57,055 nucleotides of DNA from Gammaproteobacteria bacterium (GCA_011620135.1 WOZS01000040.1:5341-62395); one strand, 5' to 3'. Counted from the first letter of the stretch, positions 1-9,368 are shown. Translations and numbers: made by a program. Notes: generated from the letters alone by a model not told the origin.

Positions 1-86
1 TCGCTCCTGACGCCGATCATGGCCTTGGCCTGTTCATAGCTGCCCTGGGCAATAGGCAACCCCGTGCGATCGGCTGCATGCTTCAT
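1..86 (-). CDS. Unidentified protein, N-terminal fragment cut by the window edge
   Basis: Only the first 28 codons are present, beginning MKHAADRTGLPIAQ and staying open to base 1. The start is supported by a TAAGGAGT ribosome-binding site a few bases upstream and by a strong promoter about 80 bases further up (168-196), so this is a genuine gene start. The fragment has no signal peptide and no motif I recognise, so I assign no function. It lies downstream of the AtzD-like gene on the same strand. Its own promoter means that it need not share that gene's regulation or pathway. Confidence 0.6.
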   Translation of the reverse strand, partial: MKHAADRTGLPIAQGSYEQAKAMIGVRS

Positions 87-167
87 GTCCACTCCTTAGA
101 AAGGCATGGCAAGGCATGAATCCCCATGGGAAGCGACATCATGCAACCATGCGTGGTCATCACATCA

Positions 168-196
168 TTGATAGGTACTGCCCGGGTCGCTGTCAA
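168..196 (-). promoter_or_regulatory. Sigma-70 promoter of the truncated left-edge gene
   Basis: Reading the minus strand, a perfect TTGACA (196-191) is followed after exactly 17 bases by TATCAA (173-168), which matches TATAAT at four of six positions. The predicted transcript would start near 161, giving a leader of about 75 bases before the ATG at 86. The rest of the 87-357 gap holds no gene that I can support. Confidence 0.7.
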
Positions 197-357
197 GGCA
201 ACAGGCAGCCAATACCATAAACCAGCTCCCCAGGGCGCCATTTTCCGTCATGAAGCTGGGCAAGCCCCTTGACCAGGTTGCGGTCAAGACCCGTATCCCC
301 GCACAACCGGGGGCGGCGCGTGCTGCGCCCGTTGTACCAAGATGCGCAGCAGGTTTC

Positions 358-1452
358 TCAGGGCATCCGGGCCAGGATGGCCACAGGACCACCCCCCAGG
401 GGGCCATGGTGTTCGGCCCGGGTGGAGACATAGACTGCGGTCTCGCCGGTCAGGGTTGCCAGCACCGTGGAGACCACAGCGCGGGCATGGCGGGTATCGG
501 CGATGTCATCGTCACTCCACATGGTGTGGCGCCGGCTGCGCACGCTGCCCCGGGGATCGGCATCGGCCTTGGCGAAGATGCCCACCAGACGCGCGGTCTC
601 CTGGGGCCTGAGCTGGCGCGATGCGTCGAAACCCAGCTGTGTCAGCACGGCGCGTACCGCCTCTGCATCGATGATGTCCTGCATGACGCCATGGGCCATG
701 ACCAGGTCGCCGCCATAATGGGCCACGTTGGCGAAGAGCACGATCTCGCTGCGCACCAGACCTGGCTTGGAAGAGCAGCTGGCCACGGAGGAAAAGAGCG
801 TGTAATCCCTGGCAATCCGCTCGTCGGTGATCTCGTCTGATGCCACCTCGCCTGTGGCCACGGCGACACCCAGGGCGCTGGCGGCCCGGGAATGGACCAT
901 ATCGCAGCGCAGGGGCTGCCCTGCTGCAGCGGCAGCGTGCTGCTCGGCGGCGCTCACCGCAGGAATGGCTCCTTTGATCTGCACCAGGTGCACATCGGCC
1001 GGAGCGGCCACCGCCAGCTCCTGCATCAGGCGGCGCACCGTGCTGGCTGTCTCCTGGACCATGGCCACGCGCCCCACCTCATGGGGCGCAAAGTCCCTGG
1101 TATGGCCCACCGCCACGGCGAGACGCTTGCTGCCCGGCTGTGGCGTGCCCTCGTCGAGACGCGCCAGCACCAGCACATGGGGCGAGACCACCCCTTCTGT
1201 GCCGCCGGAAAAGGACAACACCACCTGCTCCTCGATGGCCTCCCGGCTGCTGCCGGCAGCCTCTGCCAGGCAGTCGGCATAGGCGCGCACCGCAAGCTCC
1301 CTGGAAAAATCATTGCGCCCGCCGTTTCCTTCGGTCTTGCCGATCACGGCGATCACCTGAGCCGCCTCGATCTCGCCCTGGTCAAGTACGGTCTGCAGGG
1401 CCGCGCAGTCCGATGGGGAAGCAGTGAGCAGGCGCCGCGCCCAGATGCGCAT
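358..1452 (-). CDS. Ring-opening amidohydrolase, cyanuric acid hydrolase/barbiturase (AtzD/TrzD) family
   Basis: 364 residues, the normal family length. The family opens cyclic imides: cyanuric acid to carboxybiuret, or barbiturate to ureidomalonate. It has three repeated domains, each supplying a Lys-Ser pair. Here I see K39 in GKTEGNG, S82 in FSGGTEGVVSPH, K160 in VQIKGA, a Ser cluster near 221-228, K295 in IFAKAD and S343 before EHHGPLGGGPVA. The third Ser is followed by Thr-Arg, where I recall Gly-Gly in characterised members. The ATG at 1452 shares one base with the stop of the upstream AllA-like gene (TGATG), which indicates translational coupling. Longer in-frame starts exist but would run deep into that gene. 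The family is near certain. The substrate cannot be read from sequence, so I give no gene symbol. Confidence 0.9.
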   Translation of the reverse strand: MRIWARRLLTASPSDCAALQTVLDQGEIEAAQVIAVIGKTEGNGGRNDFSRELAVRAYADCLAEAAGSSREAIEEQVVLSFSGGTEGVVSPHVLVLARLDEGTPQPGSKRLAVAVGHTRDFAPHEVGRVAMVQETASTVRRLMQELAVAAPADVHLVQIKGAIPAVSAAEQHAAAAAGQPLRCDMVHSRAASALGVAVATGEVASDEITDERIARDYTLFSSVASCSSKPGLVRSEIVLFANVAHYGGDLVMAHGVMQDIIDAEAVRAVLTQLGFDASRQLRPQETARLVGIFAKADADPRGSVRSRRHTMWSDDDIADTRHARAVVSTVLATLTGETAVYVSTRAEHHGPLGGGPVAILARMP

Positions 1453-2030
1453 CAGCCCGTTACCTGGATGGTAACCCCCAGGTGACGGGCCAGCTCCAGC
1501 TTGTAGACATCGCCTGTGTCCATGTCCTGAGGACTGGCCATGGCAGCAAGCGCCTCCACCACCTCGGCCGAGTTCATGGTCAGCACCACCACGGGATTGG
1601 CGAGCGCCAGGGGAAAATCGTGCCAGGTGCCACAATGGAGGATGATGCCGTGGCCTGGGGGAAAGCGCAACGCCGTCAACTGGTTCAGGTCTGGGGTCTT
1701 ACCCTGGGGATTGGGCTTGCCCAGCACCAGGGCGAACGGCTCCCCGCCCAGACCTACGAACAATTGGCTCAGGCGCAGGTGGCGCTCCAGCCAGAAGACC
1801 TCCATGGGCCGGGGGCTGATGCGCGCGGTGCGCACCACGCAGCGTTCGTGATAGTGAAAGTCCAGGTTGGCGCCTTCTTCCACGCTGCCCTTGTAGAACG
1901 GAATGGCAAGCCCGGGGCGATGTACGGTCTCACCCAGCATCACGCCATAGGGTGCTACGCGTTCTGCAGTGGCGTCCTCCAGGGGGAGGGCATGCACAAC
2001 TGGTGCAGTGGCCTGGTGTGTTGTCGACAT
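1452..2030 (-). CDS. Ureidoglycolate lyase (AllA)-like cupin protein
   Basis: 192 residues. AllA splits ureidoglycolate into glyoxylate and urea. The match is in the core: LERHLRLSQLFVGLGGEPFA corresponds to the AllA ELERHPLGTQAF region, and HGIILHCGTWHDFPLAL corresponds to its GVNYHRNVWHHPL region, keeping the two His that line the cupin pocket. A longer N-terminal part with FHYHERCVVRTARI replaces the shorter AllA start. A GGAG site lies 6-7 bases before the ATG. The gene is coupled to the AtzD-like gene downstream, so its likely substrate is the ureido acid released by that ring opening. That is inference, and no other allantoin-pathway gene is visible. It starts 42 bases after the DUF4124-type gene, so it could share that gene's transcript. 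Confidence 0.75.
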   Translation of the reverse strand: MSTTHQATAPVVHALPLEDATAERVAPYGVMLGETVHRPGLAIPFYKGSVEEGANLDFHYHERCVVRTARISPRPMEVFWLERHLRLSQLFVGLGGEPFALVLGKPNPQGKTPDLNQLTALRFPPGHGIILHCGTWHDFPLALANPVVVLTMNSAEVVEALAAMASPQDMDTGDVYKLELARHLGVTIQVTG

Positions 2031-2072
2031 GCTTTTCTCCAGATTTGCTGCAAGGATGCGATGTATCCAGGC

Positions 2073-2546
2073 TCAGTATCCGCTGTCGCGATTGATCTGC
2101 CGATCATGCTGGTCCTGTCTGTCCTGCAATTTTTTCTCCAGGCTCTGGCGAATCCCGAATAGGTCGGGCCGCTCATCGCCCGTGTGGCTCGGGTCCAGCT
2201 GTCCCTGTGCCGTTCGTGTCTGCTGTGTTTCTGGGGCCATGGTGAAGGCTGGTGGGACAACGGGCGCAGGGCTCACGGCACGCGGTGCATCAACCATGAT
2301 GCGCTCTGCACCGCGTTGCGGTCTATCCGAGAGGTGCTCGACGCCGTCGGCATCCGTCCAGTGATAGAGCACTGTCCTGGCGGTCTTGGGCTGTGGATCG
2401 CCCCAGCCGAAGGGCAGGTGGTCGTTCAAGACGGCGCGCAACTGCTGCATGCGATGTCCCAGGGCACCATCCTGCAGCCTGTTGTAGCCAATCCACAACG
2501 CCAGGGCCAGCAGGGCGCCAAACCAAAAAAAAAGCGATCGAGCCAT
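2073..2546 (-). CDS. DUF4124-type single-pass membrane protein
   Basis: 157 residues. A hydrophobic segment at about residues 5-20 (FFWFGALLALALWIGY) looks like an uncleaved anchor or signal. The middle carries VLYHWTDADGVEHLSDRP, which resembles the YKWTDADGVVHYSDRP-type signature of DUF4124. The C-terminal half is proline- and glutamine-rich, low in complexity and ends in a charged helix. The family is of unknown function and usually located in the periplasm or envelope. GGAGGGAGATAGGCC before the ATG gives a good ribosome-binding site. It lies between the barrel gene and the AllA-like gene, all on the same strand. Confidence 0.7.
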   Translation of the reverse strand: MARSLFFWFGALLALALWIGYNRLQDGALGHRMQQLRAVLNDHLPFGWGDPQPKTARTVLYHWTDADGVEHLSDRPQRGAERIMVDAPRAVSPAPVVPPAFTMAPETQQTRTAQGQLDPSHTGDERPDLFGIRQSLEKKLQDRQDQHDRQINRDSGY

Positions 2547-2654
2547 GGCCTATCTCCCTCCAGACGGACTGTGTCTTCCTGCTTGATCTGCCCCGCAGCA
2601 CGCCTGGAATCACGGGCCGCACCCCTTGGCCCGCTCGCCATGTCATGACCATGA

Positions 2655-4163
2655 TCAGAAATAGTAAAACACAAACAAACCGATCTTCCAGGGATCGGCG
2701 GCACGGCTGCCGGTTTCCCTGTCATTATAGAGATCACCTGCAAAAATGTAGTCCATTTCCTGCATCACGGAAAGATGCTTCGTGAAGAAATATTCAAGCG
2801 TGGCATCCAGCTCGGTGCCCACGTCCCTGTTTCCATTGCCCCCAAAGCGCCGAGGACTGCCCTTGGTGGCCCAGAGCTTGTAGAGCCCGGCATCCACCGT
2901 GAGGTTCGGGCTGATCCAGGGAAGAGTGGTCTTGAGGTAGGGCCCCAGCATCTGTACCCCAAGCTTCATGCCGGTGTTGGGGTCGATGGCGGTGAGCTGG
3001 TAGTTATAGGTCAACGACCAGCCATAGTCGAAGAACAGGTATGAGCCCAAATAGTCGCCATCCACCCCCCACCAAGCGCTGTCCTTGTTGTCGCCGGGGT
3101 TGTTGTCCCCGCTGGAATAGGCGTATTTCAGTCCTGCCTGGGGATTGCTCATGAAGCCCAGGCTAGGCCCCTCGGCCAGCTTATAGTCCAGGGTCAGCAC
3201 AGCAGCGCTGGCATCCCGGTTGAGGCGCTTTTCGTCAAGATTGGTCTTGCCGTCCAGGTAGATGGCGTTGGCGGTGAAGCCCCAGGGTGCTGGGTCCTTC
3301 TGCAGGTAGGCGCCGGTATAGTTGCTGTTTGAATGATTCCCACCCAATCCTGGATACTGGACGTTCTTTTTGTCCCGCACCAGATATTCGTAGAGCTTGA
3401 AGCGGGTGGTGGCATTGATGCGATAGACGCTCTCCAGCGTCCACAGGTTGATCTCGTCGCTGAAATAGCTGTGCCCCAGGTCAAGGTAACCCAGGCGCAA
3501 CGCCACAGGGTCCAGCAGGTCGGTGGTGGAGACCAGCACGCCTTCATAGCCATCGGCAATATGCCGGTCGTCATCGCCGTTGGCCTTGCTGGCGATCCCC
3601 ATGCCACCGTTGCCCCCAAGCACCAGTGTGTTGGGATCACTCCAGGCGCTGTGCCATTCGGTATACACCGGTTCATTGAAGGGCAGCATGCCGGCCTGGA
3701 TGCGTATCCCGTGGGTGAGATAATCCGCATAGAGAAAATCCACCAGGTTGTTGGGCGTTTGGCCTTGGGAAACCGTGCCGGTCATGATGTCGGCGCGCAT
3801 GTGAAAGGACAGGTTATCGCCGGTATACAGGTGCAGCCAGGGGCGGATACGGATGTATTCGTCCTCTATCCGATCCCCTTTCTGAAAGGAACTGCTGGGC
3901 CTGAAGCCGCCCTGGCCATCGGGCTCGAAGCCGCTGACCACCTCACCTGCCCCATAGCTGGTGGTATAGGTGGCCGCGTTGTTCAAAAAAGGACTCAGCT
4001 GGGCATTGTAGAATCCGGCAAAGGTATACCCCCCTACCTCCAGGCGCATGCCATTGCTGAAGGTGAAGTTGAGGTCCTCCCAGTCATTCTTGGCCGCTGG
4101 CTCCTGGGCTATCGCCGTGCCACAGACCAACCAGAGCATCACAAGCCGCCACTCGTTTTTCAT
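2655..4163 (-). CDS. Outer-membrane beta-barrel porin-like protein
   Basis: About 502 residues from the chosen ATG. MKNEWRLVMLWLVCGTAIAQ is a typical Sec signal peptide, and a GAGGGG site precedes this ATG, so the 18-codon upstream extension is not used. The mature protein alternates hydrophobic and polar residues, is rich in Gly, Tyr, Trp and Asn, and ends in KIGLFVFYYF with a C-terminal Phe, the signature recognised by the BAM machinery. It therefore sits in the outer membrane, probably as a passive or substrate-specific channel. I do not recognise a named subfamily. Its transcription may be controlled from the inverted repeat at 4310-4344. Confidence 0.8.
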   Translation of the reverse strand: MKNEWRLVMLWLVCGTAIAQEPAAKNDWEDLNFTFSNGMRLEVGGYTFAGFYNAQLSPFLNNAATYTTSYGAGEVVSGFEPDGQGGFRPSSSFQKGDRIEDEYIRIRPWLHLYTGDNLSFHMRADIMTGTVSQGQTPNNLVDFLYADYLTHGIRIQAGMLPFNEPVYTEWHSAWSDPNTLVLGGNGGMGIASKANGDDDRHIADGYEGVLVSTTDLLDPVALRLGYLDLGHSYFSDEINLWTLESVYRINATTRFKLYEYLVRDKKNVQYPGLGGNHSNSNYTGAYLQKDPAPWGFTANAIYLDGKTNLDEKRLNRDASAAVLTLDYKLAEGPSLGFMSNPQAGLKYAYSSGDNNPGDNKDSAWWGVDGDYLGSYLFFDYGWSLTYNYQLTAIDPNTGMKLGVQMLGPYLKTTLPWISPNLTVDAGLYKLWATKGSPRRFGGNGNRDVGTELDATLEYFFTKHLSVMQEMDYIFAGDLYNDRETGSRAADPWKIGLFVFYYF

Positions 4164-4309
4164 AGCCACCCCTCTCATACGCCTGTTGGGTGGCACAGGA
4201 TGCAGTTTTCTTGCCAAACATCAAATAAAGACAGGAAAGACGCTGGCTCAATAGCGGGCAAGAGGCCCAGACAAGAGCCAGGGTGTCCTGCTGAAGAGAG
4301 AGGTCTTGC

Positions 4310-4344
4310 TGACTGTGATCATATTTTAATTTTAATCACAGTCA
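4310..4344. promoter_or_regulatory. 10-bp-arm inverted repeat with AT-rich centre, possible operator/promoter
   Basis: TGACTGTGAT (4310-4319) and ATCACAGTCA (4335-4344) are perfect inverted repeats around a 15-base AT-only-but-one centre. Read on the minus strand, the centre ends in TATGAT, a good -10 element pointing at the barrel gene 150 bases downstream. The half-sites contain TGTGA/TCACA as in CRP/FNR-type sites, but the spacing is much wider than the usual six bases. It begins four bases after the aspS stop. It has no T-run, so an intrinsic terminator is unlikely. The rest of 4164-4309 holds no gene I can support. Confidence 0.5.
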
Positions 4345-4347
4345 TGG

Positions 4348-6159
4348 TCATGAAGGATGGCGTGAGGGGTTTGGTGCCAGACGCAGGCCCAGCTCGGCCA
4401 GTTGTTCTGGGGTTGCTGTTCCCGGGGCGTCGGTCAGTGGACAATGCGCCGTCTGGGTCTTGGGAAAGGCGATGACCTCCCGCAAAGAGGCCGCCTTGAT
4501 CATGAGCATGACCAGGCGATCGAAGCCAAAGGCGATGCCGCCATGGGGCGGGGCCCCGCAGGCCAGCGCGCTCAGGAAAAAGCCGAACTGGTCGGCGATG
4601 GCCGCCTCATCGAGGCCCAACGCCTGGAACACCGTCTGCTGAAGATTGGCGTCGTGGGTACGGATGGAGCCCCCGCCGATCTCGACGCCATTGAGCACCA
4701 TGTCGTAGGCCCGGGCGCGGACCGCACCAGGGTCCTGGAACAGCAGGGCTTCCTCGTTCGGCCCAAGCTGGGGGGCGGTGAAGGGATGATGGCAGGCTGT
4801 GTGGCGCTTTGACTTGTCATCCCATTCGAACATGGGAAAATCAAAGACCCACAGCGGATACCAGCCCGGCCTGGTGAGTCCCAGATCCTCGCCAAGACGC
4901 AACCGCAAGGCCCCCAGCGAGGCGTGCACCATGGCTGCAGGTCCGGCACCAAAAAACAGGAGATCACCCCGGGCAGCTCCTGTGGCCTGCTGGATGGCCT
5001 GCTGCTCTGCCTCGCTCAGGAACTTGAGGATGGGGGACTGCCAGGAGCCATCGGTATTGATCTTGATGTAGGCCAACCCCTTGGCGCCATGGCTTGCCAC
5101 GAGGTTGGTGTACTGGTCGATGGCCGAGCGGCTGATGCCGGCGCCATCGGGAACCCGCATGGCGGCGAGGCGCGACCCGCTGGCATTGGCTGCCTCGGCA
5201 AACACCTTGAAGGCGCTGTCCTTGAACGCGGGGGCCAGTTCCACCATCTCAAGAGGATTGCGCAGGTCGGGGCGGTCGCTGCCATAGCGGCTCATGGCCT
5301 CGGCATGGCTCATGCGTGGAAAAGGATCGGGCAGGCTCTCGCCCAGTACCTCATGGAACAAGGTGCGGATCATGGCTTCGCTGAGCGCCATCACGTCGGC
5401 CTCATTGACGAAGGCCATCTCCATGTCCAGCTGGGTGAACTCGGGCTGGCGGTCGGCGCGCAGGTCCTCGTCCCGAAAGCAGCGCACGATCTGGTAGTAG
5501 CGATCCAGGCCGCCCACCATGAACAACTGCTTGAACAACTGCGGTGATTGGGGCAGGGCAAAGAAGTGCCCCGGATGGGTGCGGCTCGGCACCAGGTAAT
5601 CCCGGGCACCCTCAGGCGTGCTGCGGGTCAGGATGGGGGTTTCGATCTCCAGAAAACCGCGCTCGTCCAAAAAGCGTCGCAACACCCGGGCCGCCATGGC
5701 ACGTACCACCAGCGCATGCTGCGTGGCAGGTCGGCGCAGGTCGAGATAACGGTAGCGCAGTCGCAGTGCCTCGGCCACCTCCTCGTCCATGGTGAAAGGC
5801 AGGCCATGGGCCTGGGCCAGCACCACGAGACGGGCTGCGGCAAGCTCCACCTCGCCTGTGGCCAGTTTATCGTTTTCCGTGCCGGCAGGACGGCGCCGCA
5901 CCACACCTGCCACCTGGATCACATCCTCGGTGCGCAGCCGTTCGGCCACGGCAAACGCCGCTGCCTCGACCGGGTCCACCACCAGCTGCACCAGGCCCAG
6001 GCGGTCGCGCAGGTCCACGAAGATGATACCGCCATGGTCGCGGCGGCGCTCCACCCAGCCGCACAGCCGCACCTGCTGGTCGATCAGGCTGGCATCCATC
6101 TCGCCGCAGGCATGGCTGCGCATGGTGGTTGCCGTGGTCCAGCTGCTTGGTCGTGGCAC
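4348..6159 (-). CDS. aspS: Aspartyl-tRNA synthetase, probably non-discriminating type
   Basis: 603 residues from a GTG start that has TAAGGAG six bases upstream. An ATG 12 codons later (MRSHACGEMD) aligns with the usual family start and is the alternative. It charges tRNA-Asp with Asp in the cytoplasm. The N-terminal OB fold contains CGWVERRRDHGGIIFVDLRD. The class II core contains PQLFKQLFMVGGLDRYYQIVR-like motif 2 text, and GIAFGFDRLVMLM is motif 3. His42 in RRRDHGG and Gly93 in RPAGTEN are the residues found in Pseudomonas aeruginosa AspRS, which also charges tRNA-Asn. Discriminating E. coli AspRS has Leu and Lys there. This predicts Asn-tRNA formation through GatCAB. It follows the FmdB-type gene, a common arrangement. 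Confidence 0.95.
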   Translation of the reverse strand: MPRPSSWTTATTMRSHACGEMDASLIDQQVRLCGWVERRRDHGGIIFVDLRDRLGLVQLVVDPVEAAAFAVAERLRTEDVIQVAGVVRRRPAGTENDKLATGEVELAAARLVVLAQAHGLPFTMDEEVAEALRLRYRYLDLRRPATQHALVVRAMAARVLRRFLDERGFLEIETPILTRSTPEGARDYLVPSRTHPGHFFALPQSPQLFKQLFMVGGLDRYYQIVRCFRDEDLRADRQPEFTQLDMEMAFVNEADVMALSEAMIRTLFHEVLGESLPDPFPRMSHAEAMSRYGSDRPDLRNPLEMVELAPAFKDSAFKVFAEAANASGSRLAAMRVPDGAGISRSAIDQYTNLVASHGAKGLAYIKINTDGSWQSPILKFLSEAEQQAIQQATGAARGDLLFFGAGPAAMVHASLGALRLRLGEDLGLTRPGWYPLWVFDFPMFEWDDKSKRHTACHHPFTAPQLGPNEEALLFQDPGAVRARAYDMVLNGVEIGGGSIRTHDANLQQTVFQALGLDEAAIADQFGFFLSALACGAPPHGGIAFGFDRLVMLMIKAASLREVIAFPKTQTAHCPLTDAPGTATPEQLAELGLRLAPNPSRHPS

Positions 6160-6243
6160 GTGGCTCTCCTTAGGCTAGCCATTTAGGCTGCCATGTATGA
6201 TGCGACATGCGCCATGGCGGCGCGTGTGCTACAAAAGGCCAGA

Positions 6244-6618
6244 TCAGGCGGCTGCCGTATCGCCGCCCGAGGAACTGGTGGCGCTGCCCTTGGCAGGCTC
6301 GGTGCTTTTTTCCTTGGCGGCGCTGCCTTCTGGCTTCGTGGTCTCGCCCGGGGGTTCGGCCTTTTTCTTGTCCTTCTCGCCAGAGGCGGCGTTCCCTGAA
6401 CCGGACTCCTCGTCGCGCACCACATTGTGTCGCTTGTCGTTCTTGAAATCGGTTTCGTACCAGCCGGTGCCCTTGAGGCGAAAGCCGGCCTTGGAGACCA
6501 GCTTGCGCAGCTTAGGGGCGCCACAGGCCGGACAGGTGGTCAGCGGCTCCTCGGACATCTTCTGCAGCGCCTCATGGCGTTGACCACAAGCTGCACAGGC
6601 ATATTCATAGATGGGCAT
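6244..6618 (-). CDS. FmdB-family zinc ribbon protein
   Basis: 124 residues. The N-terminus [20 protein letters not shown] followed by CPACG gives two CxxC pairs, the zinc ribbon of the FmdB/CxxC_CXXC_SSSS family. Residues from about 50 on are a low-complexity tail rich in Lys, Glu, Ser, Gly and Pro, clearly disordered. The family is small, regulatory or structural, and not well defined biochemically. A GAGGAAAAAAG site precedes the ATG. It sits upstream of aspS (85 bases), the usual gammaproteobacterial order, and 68 bases after clpB, so it may also receive read-through from the clpB transcript. Confidence 0.85.
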   Translation of the reverse strand: MPIYEYACAACGQRHEALQKMSEEPLTTCPACGAPKLRKLVSKAGFRLKGTGWYETDFKNDKRHNVVRDEESGSGNAASGEKDKKKAEPPGETTKPEGSAAKEKSTEPAKGSATSSSGGDTAAA

Positions 6619-6686
6619 CTTTTTTCCTCACCAATCCCTCACAAACCCACAAGGCGTCTCATGCAAGGTGTTTCTACCACACAATC

Positions 6687-9293
6687 TCAGGCTACAGCCC
6701 GCTCCCGTTCGCTGAAAAACACCAAGCTACCCCCAGGGCCCGGCTCGGCCACGATCACATCGCCGGGTACAAAGCGGCCTTCCAGCAACGCCTTGGCCAA
6801 TGGATTTTCCAGGCGATGCTGGATCACGCGGCGCAGCGGCCGGGCGCCGTACACAGGATCGTAACCTGCCTCGCCCAGCTGGTCCAGGACCGCCTCGCTC
6901 AGCTTGAGGCTGAGCTGCCGTTCGGCCAACCGATCCCGCAGATGGGCCACCTGCAGGTCCACGATGCGCCGGATGTGCTCGCGGCCCAGGGGATGGAACA
7001 CCACCACCTCGTCGAGGCGGTTGATGAACTCGGGCCGGAAGTGCTGGGCGACGATCTCCAGCACCGCAGAGCGCATGCGCTGGTAATTCTCCTCGCCGGC
7101 CATCTCCTGGATGAGTTGCGAACCCAGGTTGGAGGTCATGACGATCACCGTATTGCGAAAGTCCACGGTGCGGCCCTGGCCGTCGGTGAGCCGGCCATCG
7201 TCCAGCACCTGCAGCAGCACGTTGAACACATCGGCATGGGCCTTTTCCACCTCGTCCAGCAGGATCACCGCATAGGGCCTGCGGCGTACCGCCTCGGTGA
7301 GATAGCCGCCTTCCTCATAGCCCACATAGCCGGGTGGAGCGCCGATGAGCCGGGCCACCGAGTGGCGCTCCATGAACTCCGACATGTCGATGCGGATCAT
7401 GGCTTGCTGGGAGTCGAACAGGAACTCGGCCAGGCGCTTGCAAAGCTCGGTCTTGCCCACGCCGGTGGGCCCGAGGAACAGAAACGAGCCATTGGGGCGG
7501 TTGGGGTCTGACAGGCCGGAGCGGGCACGGCGGATGGCATTGGACACGGCGGCCAGCGCCTCGTCCTGCCCCACCACGTGCTGGTGCAGCGCTTCTTCCA
7601 TGCGCAAGAGCTTCTGGCGCTCACCCTCGAGCATCTTGGAGACCGGAATACCGGTCCACTTGGAGACCACCTCGGCGATCTCCTCCTCACCCACGCGGTT
7701 GCGCAGCAGCTTGAAGGTGTGCTGGGCAGTGGGCGAACCAGCGCTGGAAAGCTGCTTTTCCAGCTCGGGGATCAGGCCATACTGCAGCTCGGCCATGCGA
7801 TTGAGATCACCGCTGCGCCGTGCCGCCTCCATGTCCACCCGGGCCTTGTCCAGTTGTTCCTTGATGGACTGCGCTCCTTGCACGGCGTTTTTCTCGGCCT
7901 TCCAGATCGTTTCCAGCTCCTGGTATTCCTTTTCCAATGTCTGGATCTGGGTCTCGAGGTCGCCGAGGCGCCGGCGCGAGGCCTCGTCGCTTTCCTTCTT
8001 GAGGGCCTCGCGCTCGATCTTGAGCTGGATGAGGCGTCGCTCCAGGCGATCCATGGCCTCGGGCTTGGAGTCGATCTCCATGCGGATGCGCGCGGCGGCC
8101 TCGTCGATCAAATCGATCGCCTTGTCGGGCAGTTGGCGGTCGGTGATATAGCGCTGGGAGAGGGTGGCGGCGGCCACGATGGCAGGATCGGTGATCTCCA
8201 CGCCATGGTGCACCTCGTAGCGCTCCTTCAAGCCCCGCAGGATGGCAATGGTGTCTTCCACCGAGGGCTCGCCCACCAACACCTTCTGGAAGCGCCGCTC
8301 CAGGGCCGCGTCCTTCTCGATGTAGCGCCGGTATTCATCCAGCGTGGTGGCCCCCACGCAATGCAACTCACCCCGGGCCAGCGCCGGCTTGAGCATGTTG
8401 CCGGCATCCATGGACCCCTCGGCACGCCCGGCGCCCACCAGGTTGTGGATCTCGTCGATGAACAGGATGATCTGGCCTTGCTGCTTGCCGATCTCCTTGA
8501 GCACCGTGGTCATGCGCTCCTCGAAATCACCGCGATACTTGGCGCCGGCCACCAAGGCGGCCATATCCAGCGCCAGGATGCGCTTGTCGCGCAGGGATTC
8601 GGGCACCTCGCCATTGACGATGCGCTGGGCAAGCCCTTCCACGATGGCGGTTTTGCCCACGCCGGGCTCGCCGATCAGCACCGGATTGTTCTTGGTGCGC
8701 CGTTGCAGCACCTGCACGGTGCGGCGGATCTCCTCGTCGCGGCCGATCACCGGGTCCAGCTTGCCCTGCTCGGCCCGGGCGGTGAGGTCTATGGTGTACT
8801 TGGACAGCGCGCCACGCGCCTCCTCGGCCTCGGGGCTCGTCACCGCCTCGCCACCGCGCACCTCATCCACGGCGCGCTGCAGGGCTTCCTTGGTGAGGCC
8901 CGCGGCCCGCAGCACGTCCTGATGACGGCCCGGCAGCTCAAATGCGGCAAGCCAGGCCATTTCGCTGGCTATGTACTGGTCGGCGCGCTGTTGCGCCAGC
9001 TTGTCGGCAATGTTGAGCAGGCGCACGGTATCGTTGGAAGGATGCACCTCGCCTGTGGCCGTGCCGCCTTGCACCTTGGGCAACTGGGCCAGCGCCTCCT
9101 TGAGGCGTCGCTGCAGGTTGTTGCGGTCGACACCGGCGCGCATGAGGATGTGGGGGATGCCGCCCTCGTCCCGGGCAACCATGGCAGCCAGCAGGTGCAG
9201 CGGTTCGATGGTGGGGTTGTCGGCGCCCACAGCCAGCGACTGGGCGTCGGCCAGGGCCATCTGAAATGGTGTGGTCAGGCGCTCGGCGCGCAT
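6687..9293 (-). CDS. clpB: ClpB disaggregase, ATP-dependent chaperone
   Basis: 868 residues. With DnaK it pulls polypeptides out of heat-induced aggregates as a hexameric ring in the cytoplasm. In order: an N-terminal Clp_N domain (about 1-145), AAA1 with [13 protein letters not shown] and [15 protein letters not shown], a long coiled-coil middle domain rich in charged residues, AAA2 with [13 protein letters not shown] and [11 protein letters not shown], and a C-terminal domain. The ATG at 9293 is chosen because AAGGAGG lies eight bases upstream; a start six codons earlier has no such site. The sigma-32 promoter at 9345-9373 drives it. It is complete and of family length. Confidence 0.97.
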   Translation of the reverse strand: MRAERLTTPFQMALADAQSLAVGADNPTIEPLHLLAAMVARDEGGIPHILMRAGVDRNNLQRRLKEALAQLPKVQGGTATGEVHPSNDTVRLLNIADKLAQQRADQYIASEMAWLAAFELPGRHQDVLRAAGLTKEALQRAVDEVRGGEAVTSPEAEEARGALSKYTIDLTARAEQGKLDPVIGRDEEIRRTVQVLQRRTKNNPVLIGEPGVGKTAIVEGLAQRIVNGEVPESLRDKRILALDMAALVAGAKYRGDFEERMTTVLKEIGKQQGQIILFIDEIHNLVGAGRAEGSMDAGNMLKPALARGELHCVGATTLDEYRRYIEKDAALERRFQKVLVGEPSVEDTIAILRGLKERYEVHHGVEITDPAIVAAATLSQRYITDRQLPDKAIDLIDEAAARIRMEIDSKPEAMDRLERRLIQLKIEREALKKESDEASRRRLGDLETQIQTLEKEYQELETIWKAEKNAVQGAQSIKEQLDKARVDMEAARRSGDLNRMAELQYGLIPELEKQLSSAGSPTAQHTFKLLRNRVGEEEIAEVVSKWTGIPVSKMLEGERQKLLRMEEALHQHVVGQDEALAAVSNAIRRARSGLSDPNRPNGSFLFLGPTGVGKTELCKRLAEFLFDSQQAMIRIDMSEFMERHSVARLIGAPPGYVGYEEGGYLTEAVRRRPYAVILLDEVEKAHADVFNVLLQVLDDGRLTDGQGRTVDFRNTVIVMTSNLGSQLIQEMAGEENYQRMRSAVLEIVAQHFRPEFINRLDEVVVFHPLGREHIRRIVDLQVAHLRDRLAERQLSLKLSEAVLDQLGEAGYDPVYGARPLRRVIQHRLENPLAKALLEGRFVPGDVIVAEPGPGGSLVFFSERERAVA

Positions 9294-9344
9294 GGCAGAC
9301 CCTCCTTGCATGGTTGATTCAAAAACATGTTACTTCCTGTACTA

Positions 9345-9368
9345 CCATGGGGGCGTTGTCTGCCGGTT

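Noticed and set aside
7578-9317. 579-codon open frame on the plus strand opposite clpB
   Set aside because: It is the antisense shadow of clpB: composition mirrors ClpB codons, no family signature, no ribosome-binding site.
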